Source: an uncultured Bacilli bacterium (lineage in GTDB: Bacteria > Bacillota_I > Bacilli_A > RF39 > UBA660). Taken from it: a stretch of 64,000 nucleotides of DNA. Shown one piece after another: positions 26,710 to 36,097 of the stretch. A program made the translations under genes and the position numbers. Position 1 is the first letter of the stretch. The number at the start of each line of letters is the position of its first letter. The notes under the pieces are model-generated. The model saw only the letters and a list, made by a program, of their open reading frames with translations, was not told the DNA's origin and ran no database searches. The stretch covers positions 38,282 to 102,281 of the forward strand of contig CAKOPK010000002.1 of assembly GCA_934099115.1 (NCBI GenBank), read 5' to 3'.

Positions 26710-29690
26710 TATAAGCCCCTTCCTAGTTCTTTACTATCTAATTTATTTCTTAATTCCTCAATACTATTTTCTAGTAATCCTATTACATGTTGGTCTTTTT
26801 TAGTACTCTTTTCTATTTCTAGTTTTTCAATTAGATTTACCATTTCTTCTTCACTTAAATTATTATTTTGAGTCGATGCTGTATACATATTCGTTGTTAT
26901 ATAATCTAAATCTTCATAAATATCTTTTTGGTCTTGCATCTTTCTTTTACAATCTTCTAAGTCTTTTGTTAGTTTTGCTGCTTCAGCATCTGTTAGTAAT
27001 ACATTACCACTTAAGTATTCTAAAGCTTCATTCATTAGATTTCTCGCATATTTTTCATCTACTTCCGGAGAAGATTCTTTTTGTTCTAAAGATTTTAGGG
27101 CTTCTTCTTGCATTTTTTTCATGGTTTCTGCAGTAATTTCAATAGAACTTGCTTCTTTTCTTTCTTCCATCTTAGCTGGTAGAGGAATAGAATTGTTAGA
27201 TAAGTTATTTGCTCTTTCATTAATTCTTCTTCTTGTTTCTTCATCCTCTTCTTCTATTTTTCTATTGACATTTTTTTCTATTTCTTGAAAAGTTAATTCT
27301 TCTTCACTTAATTCTTGCTCTTTGGCATTAGAGATTAAATCACGACCTAATGATTTAGCTTTTTCTGGTAGCGACTTTGCTAGTTCTTTTATTTGATTTA
27401 GAATGTTATTCTTTTCTTTTGGGGATTGTAATTTATTATCATGATCTTTTAAAACATAATTAGCCGTTACTAGAGAGCCACCTATTAAACCAATATTAGT
27501 AGCAGCGATTAAAGTACTAGCTAGAGCTTTAGTGGCAGATGCACCTAAATTAATAATAGCACCATCAGCAGTTAACCATGCTCCATTTAGATAAGATACT
27601 CCTGCAAGTGGAGATATGGCTGTACTTAAAGAATTAAAGAAACCACTTAAATATGGTAGTGCTAGGGCATTACAACTATTGGCATAAATCATGGCTGGAA
27701 CTAACTGCGGTAAAGCTACACTTGTTAAGCCTATACATAGTCCTACTGCTACTATCTTCTTCCAGTTTTCTCTAACGAAAGCTAAGGCCTTTTTAGAACA
27801 TTTGCGAACGTTAGTTATCTTTTTACTGTTTGGGGGTATTACTGGCTTTTTCGGAGCTTCTGGTTTTGGAGGTTCTATGTTTGGCTCGATAACCGCTATT
27901 TCTTTTGGACCAATTGGAGCTAAGCCTACTGGTTTTGCCTCTTCCTTTTTTTCTTCTTTTTTAGATTCTGACCCTTCTATTATATTAGAAGTATGAGTCA
28001 TATTTTTTTTGGCTTCTAACTTACTTATTAGTTCTAGATAACTATTATAGTGTTTAGCATCTATTTCTACCCCATTTACACTTATAGTATTATCACTAGC
28101 TTTAGCTTCTTCTAAATAACGATATTTTTCTTCTAATAATTGATATTCTTGCTCATCATTTGCTAGAACATAACCATTATTTGCTTTTGGCTCTTCTGGA
28201 TGCTTTTTAGCTTCTTCAATCATTGCACCTAAACGTTTCTTTATTTCTTCTATTTCTTGGTCATTTCCAGTTATTTTAGGAACATTATTACTATAATAAC
28301 GAGTAGCATTAGCATACTTTTTAAAATTTGCAGCATCTTTTAAAGAAACATTGGCAATATTCCAAATATTTACTAAATCTCTATCACTTTGCTCTAGAAT
28401 TTTTTTCATACCTAAAATAGAATTATATTCAATTAAATCATCTTTTAAAACGATTGTCCCATCTTCAGTTTGTCTAGTAGGAATATTGTATACACCATTA
28501 TATTGGTTCATCTTTGCTTCTAAAGAACGAAGATAATCATTTAATTCTTTTATTACTTGTTCATTTTGAGCTCTTTTTTCTCTATCAGGGTCAGAGCTTT
28601 TAAAGAAAGTGGTATTTTCTAATAAATTTTTAATTTGTTCTCTATCTTCTGTTAAAACCATAGTATTCCAGACATTTACTAAAGATAAATCACTATTATT
28701 TGCTTTGTTTAATATTTTTAAAATATCTAATAGATTTGTATATTCTTTATACTCTTTTAAAGCAATATTGGCACCATTTAAAGCAGGTTTTGTTTTTTTT
28801 GATTTACTAGATGATTCTTCTATTCTTCTAAGTTCTCTCGTAATATTATTTATTAAATCATCATTCGGTTTTTGAGGTTGTTTTTCTTCTTTCTTTAAAT
28901 TCTTTAAAATACTCACTTTATTAAATAATATTTCCGTATCATTTAATTGGTCTTCGTTAATACAGATAACGCCTTCATAAGAAATTATTTTTTTATTTTC
29001 ATCTACCGAATTCATAATCTTTAATAAACCAATTAAACTATTATATTCTTCTAAATCACTACTTAAAACAGATTCCCCATTTAAAGCATAACTAACACTG
29101 GTTCCTACTTTGGTATTTCTAAAGTTTCTTTCAATATTAGCCATTGCTTCTTGAATAGAGTTTAAAAAATTAGTATTTACTTCTTTTTTAATATTTTTAA
29201 TTGCAATTTCAATTAAGTTTTTATTATTTCCTAATGTTTTTATATCATCAGTTATTTTATTAAATTTTTCTTTCCAGATTTCATAATCTTCCCCCTGTAA
29301 TCTATTCTTTAATTCGTCTAGATTGCTGGATAATTTTTGATAATTAGAGTTTACTGTTTCTAAACTCTTATTAAGAGCATTTAAATGTTCTATATTTGTT
29401 TCATTTGTATGATAAAGAGAATATGCTTCAGATAGATTATATTCATTATTCTCTTCTAATACTTCATTATTTAAAGTGTTATAAATATCAGTTATGTAAT
29501 CTGTATTTTCAGTTATTTTTTGATTATGCATATATTCAAAATAATAGTAAGCATTGACATCAAATTCTTTTTCTCTTCCCTTTTTAACAAAAATATTGGT
29601 GTTTGGAATTTTTACTAGTTCATTACTTGGTAAATTTTTAGCTTCTTTTATCATTTCTAATAGAGTTGTTTTAATAATTTCATAATTCAT
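26709..29690 (-). CDS. Large coiled-coil protein with central membrane domain, function unknown
   Basis: 993 aa; not recognised. Residues 1-580 are mostly helical and charged, with at least three diverged copies of a module containing an EYNSLIGLLKIMN / EYTNLLDILKILN / EYNSILGMKKILE motif followed by a D-x-x-L-V-N-x-W-N-type segment. About 600-650 is a Pro-rich linker (PKPEAPKKPVIPP). About 660-770 has several hydrophobic helices rich in Gly/Ala (IVAVGLCIGLTSVALP, ALASTLIAATNIGLIGGSLV). The rest is acidic coiled coil (KEQELSEEELTFQEIEK). A cytosolic or envelope scaffold is a guess from architecture. ATG has an AGGGATTGA SD. Confidence 0.7.
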   Translation of the reverse strand: MNYEIIKTTLLEMIKEAKNLPSNELVKIPNTNIFVKKGREKEFDVNAYYYFEYMHNQKITENTDYITDIYNTLNNEVLEENNEYNLSEAYSLYHTNETNIEHLNALNKSLETVNSNYQKLSSNLDELKNRLQGEDYEIWKEKFNKITDDIKTLGNNKNLIEIAIKNIKKEVNTNFLNSIQEAMANIERNFRNTKVGTSVSYALNGESVLSSDLEEYNSLIGLLKIMNSVDENKKIISYEGVICINEDQLNDTEILFNKVSILKNLKKEEKQPQKPNDDLINNITRELRRIEESSSKSKKTKPALNGANIALKEYKEYTNLLDILKILNKANNSDLSLVNVWNTMVLTEDREQIKNLLENTTFFKSSDPDREKRAQNEQVIKELNDYLRSLEAKMNQYNGVYNIPTRQTEDGTIVLKDDLIEYNSILGMKKILEQSDRDLVNIWNIANVSLKDAANFKKYANATRYYSNNVPKITGNDQEIEEIKKRLGAMIEEAKKHPEEPKANNGYVLANDEQEYQLLEEKYRYLEEAKASDNTISVNGVEIDAKHYNSYLELISKLEAKKNMTHTSNIIEGSESKKEEKKEEAKPVGLAPIGPKEIAVIEPNIEPPKPEAPKKPVIPPNSKKITNVRKCSKKALAFVRENWKKIVAVGLCIGLTSVALPQLVPAMIYANSCNALALPYLSGFFNSLSTAISPLAGVSYLNGAWLTADGAIINLGASATKALASTLIAATNIGLIGGSLVTANYVLKDHDNKLQSPKEKNNILNQIKELAKSLPEKAKSLGRDLISNAKEQELSEEELTFQEIEKNVNRKIEEEDEETRRRINERANNLSNNSIPLPAKMEERKEASSIEITAETMKKMQEEALKSLEQKESSPEVDEKYARNLMNEALEYLSGNVLLTDAEAAKLTKDLEDCKRKMQDQKDIYEDLDYITTNMYTASTQNNNLSEEEMVNLIEKLEIEKSTKKDQHVIGLLENSIEELRNKLDSKELGRGL

Positions 29691-29817
29691 TTTTCAATCC
29701 CTGCTTTCATACAAAAAATTTTATTCATCTTTTTAATTATAGCATAAGTTTTTAATTAAATCTATAAATTTTGCTTTAATTGTGTTATCATATTATTAAT
29801 AGAAAGAGGTTATATAA

Positions 29818-31173
29818 ATGAATACTAATATATTTAGAGAATATGATATTCGTGGGGTTTACCCAAGTACAATTAATGAAACGGTTGCTTATACCATTGG
29901 TAGAAGTTATGGAAGCTATTTAAGAGAAAAATTAAAGCAAACAACTTGTATTGTTTCACATGATAATAGACTTTCTAGTCCTGCTTTAGCAGCTTATTTA
30001 ATAAAAGGTATTACTGATAGTGGTCTTAATGTTTATAATTATGGACTTACTACTACTCCTATGCATTATTATGCTCGCTATATTCATAATTTATTTGGTA
30101 TTATGATAACTGCTAGTCATAATCCTAAAGATGATAATGGTTTTAAGTTTTCTTTCGATAATTTAGCTAATGCTAGAGGTGCGATGATTGAAGATTTTAA
30201 AAATTATACTTTAGCAGGTAATTTTTTAAGTGGTAATGGTACTGTTTCTAGTGGAAATATTACCGATAAATACATTGAATATTTAAGATATGGTGTAGAA
30301 TTTGGTAGAAGAAAAAGAAAAGTAATTTTTGATTTAGGTAATGGTACTACTTCTATTGTTGCTAGAAAGATATTTGAACGTATTAATATTGATTTTGAAA
30401 TATTATTTGAAGAAAGTGATGGAAGATTTCCTAATCATCATCCAGACCCTAATGTAGAAGCTAATCTTGAAGCTTTAAAGAAAGAAGTCGTTTTAAAAAA
30501 AGCCGATTGTGGTATTGCTTTTGATGGGGATGGAGACCGTGTTGGTATTGTTAATGAATTAGGTCAAGTTGTACCAACTGACCACTATATGATTTTAATT
30601 ATTCGGGATATTATTAATAAAGTTAAGAATAAAACATTCCTTTATGATGTTAAATGTTCAAAGGCTTTAGAAGATGAAATTATTCGTTTGGGAGGAACTC
30701 CTGTTTGTTATAGGACTGGTGCAAGTTATACGGAAGCTAAAGTTAAAGAAGATGATATGCCTTTTGGGGGAGAATATTCTGGTCATATTTTCTTCCGTGA
30801 TAAAATTGCCGATGTGGGAAGTGGTATTTACGCTGGACTTCGTTTAATAGAAATTTTAAGTAAAACTAATTTATCTCTTAGTGAATTATTAAAAGATGTT
30901 CCTAAATATTATAGTACACCAGAAATTAAGTTCCCTAGTCCTGATGAAAAGAAATTTGAAGTCATTAAAAAAATTAAAGAATTTTGTGAAAGTCAAAAAT
31001 GGGTTTTAAATACTATCGATGGTGTTAGAGTTAATTTTTCTACTGGTTGGGCTTTAGTACGTGCTAGTAATACTGGTCCTAATATAACTATGAGATGTGA
31101 AGCAACTGATGAAGTTGGTTTAAAAAATTTACAAACTATATTTACTAATCTAGTAAATACATATAATCAATAA
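29818..31173 (+). CDS. Phosphomannomutase/phosphoglucomutase
   Basis: 451 aa alpha-D-phosphohexomutase of the ManB/AlgC type, converting hexose 6-phosphate to hexose 1-phosphate for envelope polysaccharide synthesis. Visible are FREYDIRGVYP (N-terminal signature), TASHNPKDDNGFK (phosphoserine loop), DGDGDRVGIV (metal loop), GGEYSGHIFF (sugar-binding loop) and RASNTGPNITMRCEA (phosphate-binding loop). ATG follows AGAAAGAGG. Monocistronic, with its own terminator. Confidence 0.92.
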   Translation: MNTNIFREYDIRGVYPSTINETVAYTIGRSYGSYLREKLKQTTCIVSHDNRLSSPALAAYLIKGITDSGLNVYNYGLTTTPMHYYARYIHNLFGIMITASHNPKDDNGFKFSFDNLANARGAMIEDFKNYTLAGNFLSGNGTVSSGNITDKYIEYLRYGVEFGRRKRKVIFDLGNGTTSIVARKIFERINIDFEILFEESDGRFPNHHPDPNVEANLEALKKEVVLKKADCGIAFDGDGDRVGIVNELGQVVPTDHYMILIIRDIINKVKNKTFLYDVKCSKALEDEIIRLGGTPVCYRTGASYTEAKVKEDDMPFGGEYSGHIFFRDKIADVGSGIYAGLRLIEILSKTNLSLSELLKDVPKYYSTPEIKFPSPDEKKFEVIKKIKEFCESQKWVLNTIDGVRVNFSTGWALVRASNTGPNITMRCEATDEVGLKNLQTIFTNLVNTYNQ

Positions 31174-31193
31174 GAAGATTTTTCTTCTTTTTT
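31172..31193 (+). terminator. Terminator of the phosphohexomutase gene
   Basis: AAGAAG-ATTTTT-CTTCTT followed by six T, overlapping the stop codon. Confidence 0.75.
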
Positions 31194-31241
31194 GTTTATT
31201 TTTTCTTTTTGGGGCATACTAACAATAAAGGAGGTATGGGT

Positions 31242-31436
31242 ATGACCCAAAAAGAATTATTATATGTTGAAGATGCAATTAATCACGAATGTGCTTTAGA
31301 AAGTATCTTAAATAATTTTAGTGATGCTGTAGAGGCTAGTGAATTAAAACCTTTTTTAAAGAAATTAGCAAAAAAGAATAAGCATTTAGAAGACAAATTA
31401 TTAAAATTATTGGAGGATATGGCAAATGAAGGATAA
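31242..31436 (+). CDS. Small CotF-like spore-coat-associated protein (N-part)
   Basis: About 64 aa, helical, MTQKELLYVEDAINHECALES, LKPFLKKLAKKNKHLEDKLLKLLE. Its helix pattern and its coupling to the next gene suggest the first half of a split CotF/ferritin-like coat protein. The start is ATG 31242, because AAAGGAGG at 31228-31235 is correctly spaced; earlier in-frame ATGs overlap that SD. It overlaps the next CDS by 11 bases. Confidence 0.6.
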   Translation: MTQKELLYVEDAINHECALESILNNFSDAVEASELKPFLKKLAKKNKHLEDKLLKLLEDMANEG

Positions 31437-31671
31437 GATTATTTTAGAAAATGTTTTATTAGTATTAAAAGGAACTTTAGAAGTATATATTCATGGTAGT
31501 GAAGAAGCTGTTCATACTAAAGTTTATAATACATTAAAAGATTGTCTTAACGAGGTTTTAAAACTACAAGCAGAAGTTTATTCCAAAATGACAGAATGTG
31601 GTTGGTATAAAGTAAAAAATGTAAATAATGAAGAAATACAAAAAACTTATACTAAACTTAATTCTAATTAA
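31426..31671 (+). CDS. CotF-like spore coat protein
   Basis: 81 aa. The C-terminal KLQAEVYSKMTECGWYKVKNVNNEEI matches the end of Coat-F domain proteins, where Q-x-x-IY-x-M-x-x-x-GWY is conserved; it fits a role in the spore outer layers. ATG overlaps the upstream CDS, with TTGGAGGATATGGCA containing the SD. Together the two short proteins approximate the length of one CotF domain. Confidence 0.65.
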   Translation: MKDKIILENVLLVLKGTLEVYIHGSEEAVHTKVYNTLKDCLNEVLKLQAEVYSKMTECGWYKVKNVNNEEIQKTYTKLNSN

Positions 31672-31674
31672 TAA

Positions 31675-31702
31675 AAATTCTCTAGCGTGTTAGAGAATTT
31701 TT
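31675..31702. terminator. Bidirectional terminator between the CotF-like and ABC genes
   Basis: AAAATTCTCTA-GCGTGT-TAGAGAATTTT with T-runs on both sides, lying between convergent genes. Confidence 0.85.
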
Positions 31703-32994
31703 TAATTGTGATTTTTTAATGATTTAAACATCTTTTGCCATAATTTAGATGAAGAATAATTTAGTATTCCTACCCTATATATTTTTAGACCATAATGATA
31801 TAAAAGATAAGTTGCTAATACTGTTATAAGAGTCGATATTATTAGCGATATGAAACTAATTTCTCCTAGTAAATAAAGAGTAGGTGCTATCATAACAGAT
31901 AATAATGGTATATAAGACATAATATGAATAAATATTGCTCCATCAAAAGTAACTGCCATTAAAGATATATAATAACCTATCATCATGATAATCATAAGAG
32001 GTGTTTGTAATTGTTGAAAGTCTTCTATATTTGTAGTCATACTAGCTAGAGTAGCAGATACGATAGCATATGCTATAAAACTTGCTATAAATAAAATAAT
32101 TAAAACAATACTTCCTTTTAATAATAAAGAAAATACTCCTGTATTATTTAACATATTTATAGTATCACTAAATATAGAAGTAACTTCTATATTAGGAGCT
32201 GATATAGTAAATAGCTTGCGTATTAATACACCTATTAAAATAAAGAAAAATAATAACAAACCTTCTAATAAAACATAACATAAAGAAGAGATAACTTTTG
32301 ATAAAAAATGCATTTTAGCAGATACAGAAGATATAATAATTTCCATTCCCCTACTTGTTTTTTCATCATTAATTTCTGCTCCTAACATTTGAACCATTGT
32401 AACTATTAATATAAAGAATGGAACAATAAATAAAGTAGTAATAATACCGCTTAAGTTTTCTTTTGCTTCATTTGTTTTAGATTCCGTATTTAACACTGTT
32501 TCTTTGACATTTACAGGGCTTAAAAGATTTGTTAATTCTTCACTACTTAAACCACTTTCTTCTAGTATTATTTCACTTTTTAAAGCATTTAGAGTACTCG
32601 TAATTGCATCATAAGTATTTCTAGATACTGCATCATAAGAAATAATTTCACCACTTATATACTCTGTATCAGAACTATTTAATACTAATATCGTATCTTT
32701 TTCTTTCCTGTTATTTAAAGCATTATTATCTAATATAAACTCATAATCATCTAATTTTATTTTTTCTTTTAATAAATTAAAGTTATCAACAAAAGAATTA
32801 TATTTGGAAATATTATCTACAATATAAATAGTTTCCGTATCATTAAAGTTTCCACCAAAAAACTTAATAATATAATCCATATTTACTAAGAATATAATTA
32901 ATAAACATAAAAGAATATTTACAATTTTAAACCATTTAGTTCCTATTTTCTTTTTTAAACTAAACTTTATTAAATATTTAAATTTATTTTTCAT
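31702..32994 (-). CDS. ABC transporter permease (NatB/ABC-2 type)
   Basis: 430 aa. A single N-terminal TM (about 22-40) is followed by a long extracytoplasmic domain (45-190) and then five or six C-terminal TM helices. GAEINDEKTSRGMEIIISSV is the conserved ABC-2/NatB cytoplasmic loop. It pairs with the ATPase gene upstream (11-base overlap). The family exports sodium or drugs; the substrate here is unknown. Confidence 0.88.
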   Translation of the reverse strand: MKNKFKYLIKFSLKKKIGTKWFKIVNILLCLLIIFLVNMDYIIKFFGGNFNDTETIYIVDNISKYNSFVDNFNLLKEKIKLDDYEFILDNNALNNRKEKDTILVLNSSDTEYISGEIISYDAVSRNTYDAITSTLNALKSEIILEESGLSSEELTNLLSPVNVKETVLNTESKTNEAKENLSGIITTLFIVPFFILIVTMVQMLGAEINDEKTSRGMEIIISSVSAKMHFLSKVISSLCYVLLEGLLLFFFILIGVLIRKLFTISAPNIEVTSIFSDTINMLNNTGVFSLLLKGSIVLIILFIASFIAYAIVSATLASMTTNIEDFQQLQTPLMIIMMIGYYISLMAVTFDGAIFIHIMSYIPLLSVMIAPTLYLLGEISFISLIISTLITVLATYLLYHYGLKIYRVGILNYSSSKLWQKMFKSLKNHN

Positions 32995-33883
32995 ATGCTT
33001 CTCCTACTTTATTTAGAAATATTTCATTTAAACTAGCTTCTTCTACTAAAAACTTAGTAACATTAGAGTGATTTTTTATAGTTTTAAAAACATCTTTTAC
33101 ATATAAATTACTCTCTATTTTTACTTTATATTCTAAATAATCTTGTTCTACTGATAGTACTCCTTTAATATGTTCTAATTCTTCTTTGGTTATGTCTGCT
33201 TTTAAATGAATGATTTGCTTCTGATAATTCTTTTTTATTTCTTTTAGATTACCACTTAATACTGTTTTTCCATTTTTTAAAATAATTAGATTTTCACAAA
33301 ATAGTTCTACATGTTCCATGCGATGAGAAGAGAAAATAATCATACTTCCATTTCTTTGTAATTCTCTTATGACACTCATAAATAATAAAACATTTACTGG
33401 GTCTAAGCCAGTGAATGGTTCGTCTAATAATAAAAGTTCCGGAGAATGAATTATCGCTGTTATAAATTGAACTTTTTGTTGGTTTCCTTTACTTAACTCT
33501 TTTATTTTACGTTTTTTATATTCTGTTATATCAAATCTTTTTAACCAATAATCTAGTTTATCTAATATTTCTTCTTTTGGCATTCCTTTTAAAGTACCAT
33601 AATATATCACTTGCTCTTCAACTGTTAACTTTGTAAGTAAGCTTCTTTCTTCTGTTAAAAAACCTATTTTATCTGTTACAGAATAATCAATTGGTAAATC
33701 ATTTAAAGTAACACTTCCCTCAGTAGGACTTAAAAGACCCATAATCATTCTAAATGTTGTTGTTTTACCTGCTCCATTAACACCTAAGACACCAAATATT
33801 TCCCCTTTATTAACCGTAAATGATAGATTATCTACTGCTTTTATTTTGCCATAATATTTCGTGACATTTTCTAGTTTTAACAT
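32984..33883 (-). CDS. ABC transporter ATP-binding protein (NatA-like)
   Basis: 299 aa. Walker A GVNGAGKTT near 36-44, Q-loop area, signature LSKGNQQKV, Walker B LLLLDEPFTGLDP and the H-loop SSHRM are all present. The C-terminal 80-residue extension (IHLKADITKEELEHI) is typical of NatA/YhaQ exporters. ATG 33883 follows AAAAGGAGTGAG. It energises the adjacent NatB-like permease. Confidence 0.92.
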   Translation of the reverse strand: MLKLENVTKYYGKIKAVDNLSFTVNKGEIFGVLGVNGAGKTTTFRMIMGLLSPTEGSVTLNDLPIDYSVTDKIGFLTEERSLLTKLTVEEQVIYYGTLKGMPKEEILDKLDYWLKRFDITEYKKRKIKELSKGNQQKVQFITAIIHSPELLLLDEPFTGLDPVNVLLFMSVIRELQRNGSMIIFSSHRMEHVELFCENLIILKNGKTVLSGNLKEIKKNYQKQIIHLKADITKEELEHIKGVLSVEQDYLEYKVKIESNLYVKDVFKTIKNHSNVTKFLVEEASLNEIFLNKVGEAYEK

Positions 33884-33898
33884 ATATACTCACTCCTT

Positions 33899-34543
33899 TT
33901 AGTTTTTTAAATACGTTGCAAATTCTTTTGGATTTTTAGCAATAAATTCTAAAGTTTTATCTGGCATTTTTAAAGTAATTTTAGAAGCATGAAGGCCTAA
34001 ACGATTTATTGGGTTTGTCTTAGCACTATATTTTTTATCGCCCACAATAGGATGATGCAAGTCTTGAAAAGCAACTCTTATTTGATTTTTCTTTCCTGTT
34101 TTAATTAAAATTGCAACAACAGTGTTATGATTGGTGCAATTCATAACTACATAACTGGTCTCAGCATATTCTCCTTTGTTATTTAAGCTTCGATATACTT
34201 TATGAGTTTTATCTTCTAATAAATATTCTTTTATAGTGCCTTTCTTTTCTTTTAATTTGCCTTCTAGAATTGCAATATATTCTCTTTTGGTAATTTTATT
34301 CCAATTGTCTTGTAAGTATTTCTTCGTTATAGGGTCTTTTGCAAATATAACTACTCCAGATGTATCTTTGTCTAATCTATGAACAATAAATATTTTATTA
34401 TTTTTATGTTTCTTTTTTACATAGTCATATACTTCGCTATATAAAGTATTATTGGTTCTACCATCACTAATACATAGCATTTTAGATGGTTTATTGATGA
34501 CTATTATTTTTTTATCTTCATAGATAATATCTAATTTTTTCAT
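33899..34543 (-). CDS. RluA-family pseudouridine synthase
   Basis: 214 aa. The catalytic motif HRLDKDTSGVV (Asp) is preceded by ILYEDK-type strands and KPSKMLCI and followed by KREYIAILEG. It lacks the N-terminal S4 domain, so it belongs to the short RluA/TruC-like group modifying rRNA or tRNA uridines. RNA target not assignable. It sits 15 bases downstream of the ABC genes' start region on the same strand but upstream in transcription, and may share a transcript with them. Confidence 0.9.
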   Translation of the reverse strand: MKKLDIIYEDKKIIVINKPSKMLCISDGRTNNTLYSEVYDYVKKKHKNNKIFIVHRLDKDTSGVVIFAKDPITKKYLQDNWNKITKREYIAILEGKLKEKKGTIKEYLLEDKTHKVYRSLNNKGEYAETSYVVMNCTNHNTVVAILIKTGKKNQIRVAFQDLHHPIVGDKKYSAKTNPINRLGLHASKITLKMPDKTLEFIAKNPKEFATYLKN

Positions 34544-34579
34544 ACTCTCTCTCCTTTTCTTTATTTTAACATAAAAATA

Positions 34580-34635
34580 AAATAAAAAAAATACTGTTAT
34601 AGTTTCAATTGGAAAAATTAAAACATCAGTATTAT
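34580..34635 (-). terminator. Terminator of surface-protein paralogue 3
   Basis: AATACTG / CAGTATT arms around a longer A/T-rich internal region, with eight T after the 3' arm on the minus strand. Confidence 0.55.
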
Positions 34636-34663
34636 GTATTTAAGCATATGCTTATTTTTAGTT

Positions 34664-35953
34664 TTAAGTCACTATGTAAGGGTCAGAACTAGTGCCAGAT
34701 CCTTCATAAAATTGAGTGTTTGATTTAATATTAATAATTGGACGAACCCCAATTGTGGGATCAGCAACACCAGCATAGTTGAAGCTTCCACTTGCCAAGA
34801 CAGAAAAATTAAATACTGGATGGGTTCCACTTGCTGTAAAGATATCTGGTGACATAGTCCAATACCATTGATTCGTATATAAATAATACTTAGAATTATC
34901 AACATTCCATACTCCTCCGGCATATGCCACTTCATCTGCGGTTATTAGACCGATTTTGGTATTAAAGCGATCGTTTATATCTGCACATTTTAGACTTGGA
35001 GTTTTATTGGTTACTAGTCTATTGTGGGCTGCATATTCTGTATATGAAGCTCCAGTTCCAGGTCCAGTATATGGTGTTCTATCATTACAAAATGTTGCTC
35101 CATTGCCTGTTGTTATATAGTTTGAATAACTACTTAAATTATTATTATACCAGTTATCTAGTACTCCTTTGATAGTACTGTCTGTTTCTCTTCCATGTAC
35201 TTCACCACTAGTATATTGGTATCCTACATACATGTTATCTCCAGTTAAATTAGAGTAAACACTAGTTCCTATCTGAGTTGTATCTCCTGTTTGATCTGTA
35301 GTTGGTCCATTATAAATTAGTCTTAATGTTCCATCGCCATTAATTCTGATTATTCTCCAATAGAATCCTGCAAATTTTACCCAGTTATCTGTTGGATTTC
35401 CTGCAAAATAATAACTTGTTCCATAGTCATCTTCGGCACTATAAATAGTTCCTGTTGTATCTTCTGTTAGAGTTGCACTAAAATCTGTTCTTGTTGTTAT
35501 TGTTTTACTTGCTAAGATATCTTTTATGGTTATTTTTTTAGCATCTAAATATATGTAACATTTTGTTCCTCTTTTTGTTAAATTAAATATATTAATACTT
35601 CCATTATTATATTCTATAGTAATTGGTAAATTGTAATTTTCATTAACTTTACAATAAGTTTGTTCTTTATTTAATGTATAGCCATTGGTAGGTATATTAT
35701 CAGCTAATTGATATCCTCCATCTTTTTCTAAATATACAGCCATAAGATTAAAGTCTGGTACTGTATAATTAATAGTTCCTCTAGCAAGTTCAATACTTTC
35801 CGTAGTCTTATACTTAGCTCTTGATACATTAAATACTAAAATACTAAGAAGTATAACTCCACATATAACACCTATATAAAAATACTTATTTTTTCTTTTT
35901 AATGTTTCTATTTTCATTTCTCTAACCTCTTTCATTTCTCTAACCTCTTTCAT
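34664..35953 (-). CDS. Surface-protein paralogue 3 (FISUMP/DUF6273-like)
   Basis: About 430 aa. The leader MKIETLKRKNKYFYIGVICGVILLSILVF is a basic segment plus TM anchor. Next come TIESIELARGTINYTVPDFN-type residues (also in paralogue 4), the two-Cys domain (TYCK...TKCYIYLD) and the family core. The variable tail lies between YWTMSP and GVRPIINIK, ending SSDPYIVT. GEVHGRETD has Glu where the others have Gly. Translation can begin at any of three ATGs (35953, 35935, 35917), each with the same SD; I list the first with a full SD. The promoter is at 35994-36022. It is divergent from a double-HTH regulator, a unit repeated at 56.4-58.3 kb. Confidence 0.85.
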   Translation of the reverse strand: MKEVREMKEVREMKIETLKRKNKYFYIGVICGVILLSILVFNVSRAKYKTTESIELARGTINYTVPDFNLMAVYLEKDGGYQLADNIPTNGYTLNKEQTYCKVNENYNLPITIEYNNGSINIFNLTKRGTKCYIYLDAKKITIKDILASKTITTRTDFSATLTEDTTGTIYSAEDDYGTSYYFAGNPTDNWVKFAGFYWRIIRINGDGTLRLIYNGPTTDQTGDTTQIGTSVYSNLTGDNMYVGYQYTSGEVHGRETDSTIKGVLDNWYNNNLSSYSNYITTGNGATFCNDRTPYTGPGTGASYTEYAAHNRLVTNKTPSLKCADINDRFNTKIGLITADEVAYAGGVWNVDNSKYYLYTNQWYWTMSPDIFTASGTHPVFNFSVLASGSFNYAGVADPTIGVRPIINIKSNTQFYEGSGTSSDPYIVT

Positions 35954-35965
35954 TTCTCTAACCTC
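35912..35965 (-). repeat. Triplicated 18-bp SD-plus-start module
   Basis: Three tandem copies of an 18-bp unit on the minus strand (35948-35965, 35930-35947, 35912-35929). Each carries GAGGTTAGAGAA then ATGAAA, i.e. a ribosome-binding site and an in-frame start. The related gene at 57663 has one copy. Confidence 0.9.
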
Positions 35966-35993
35966 TCTTAGAATTCTCATACCTTATATTAAA

Positions 35994-36022
35994 ATTATAT
36001 TATCAAGAATATTGAAAGTCAA
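35994..36022 (-). promoter_or_regulatory. Sigma-A promoter of paralogue 3
   Basis: Minus strand TTGACT (36017-36022), 17 bp, TATAAT (35994-35999). The region is almost identical to the one at 57703-57731. It lies in the 117-base gap to the divergent regulator gene and contains a TCAAG-N9/10-GTCAAG direct repeat on the plus strand. Confidence 0.75.
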
Positions 36023-36097
36023 GAAAATTTTTGGTATTTGTCCGTTTTTAACATTCTGTTTAGGGTTTATGAGACAATATTTTTGGTGAATTTAACA

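Noticed and set aside
34672..34935. 87-aa minus-strand ORF inside paralogue 3
   Set aside because: Out-of-frame shadow of the conserved C-terminal coding region.
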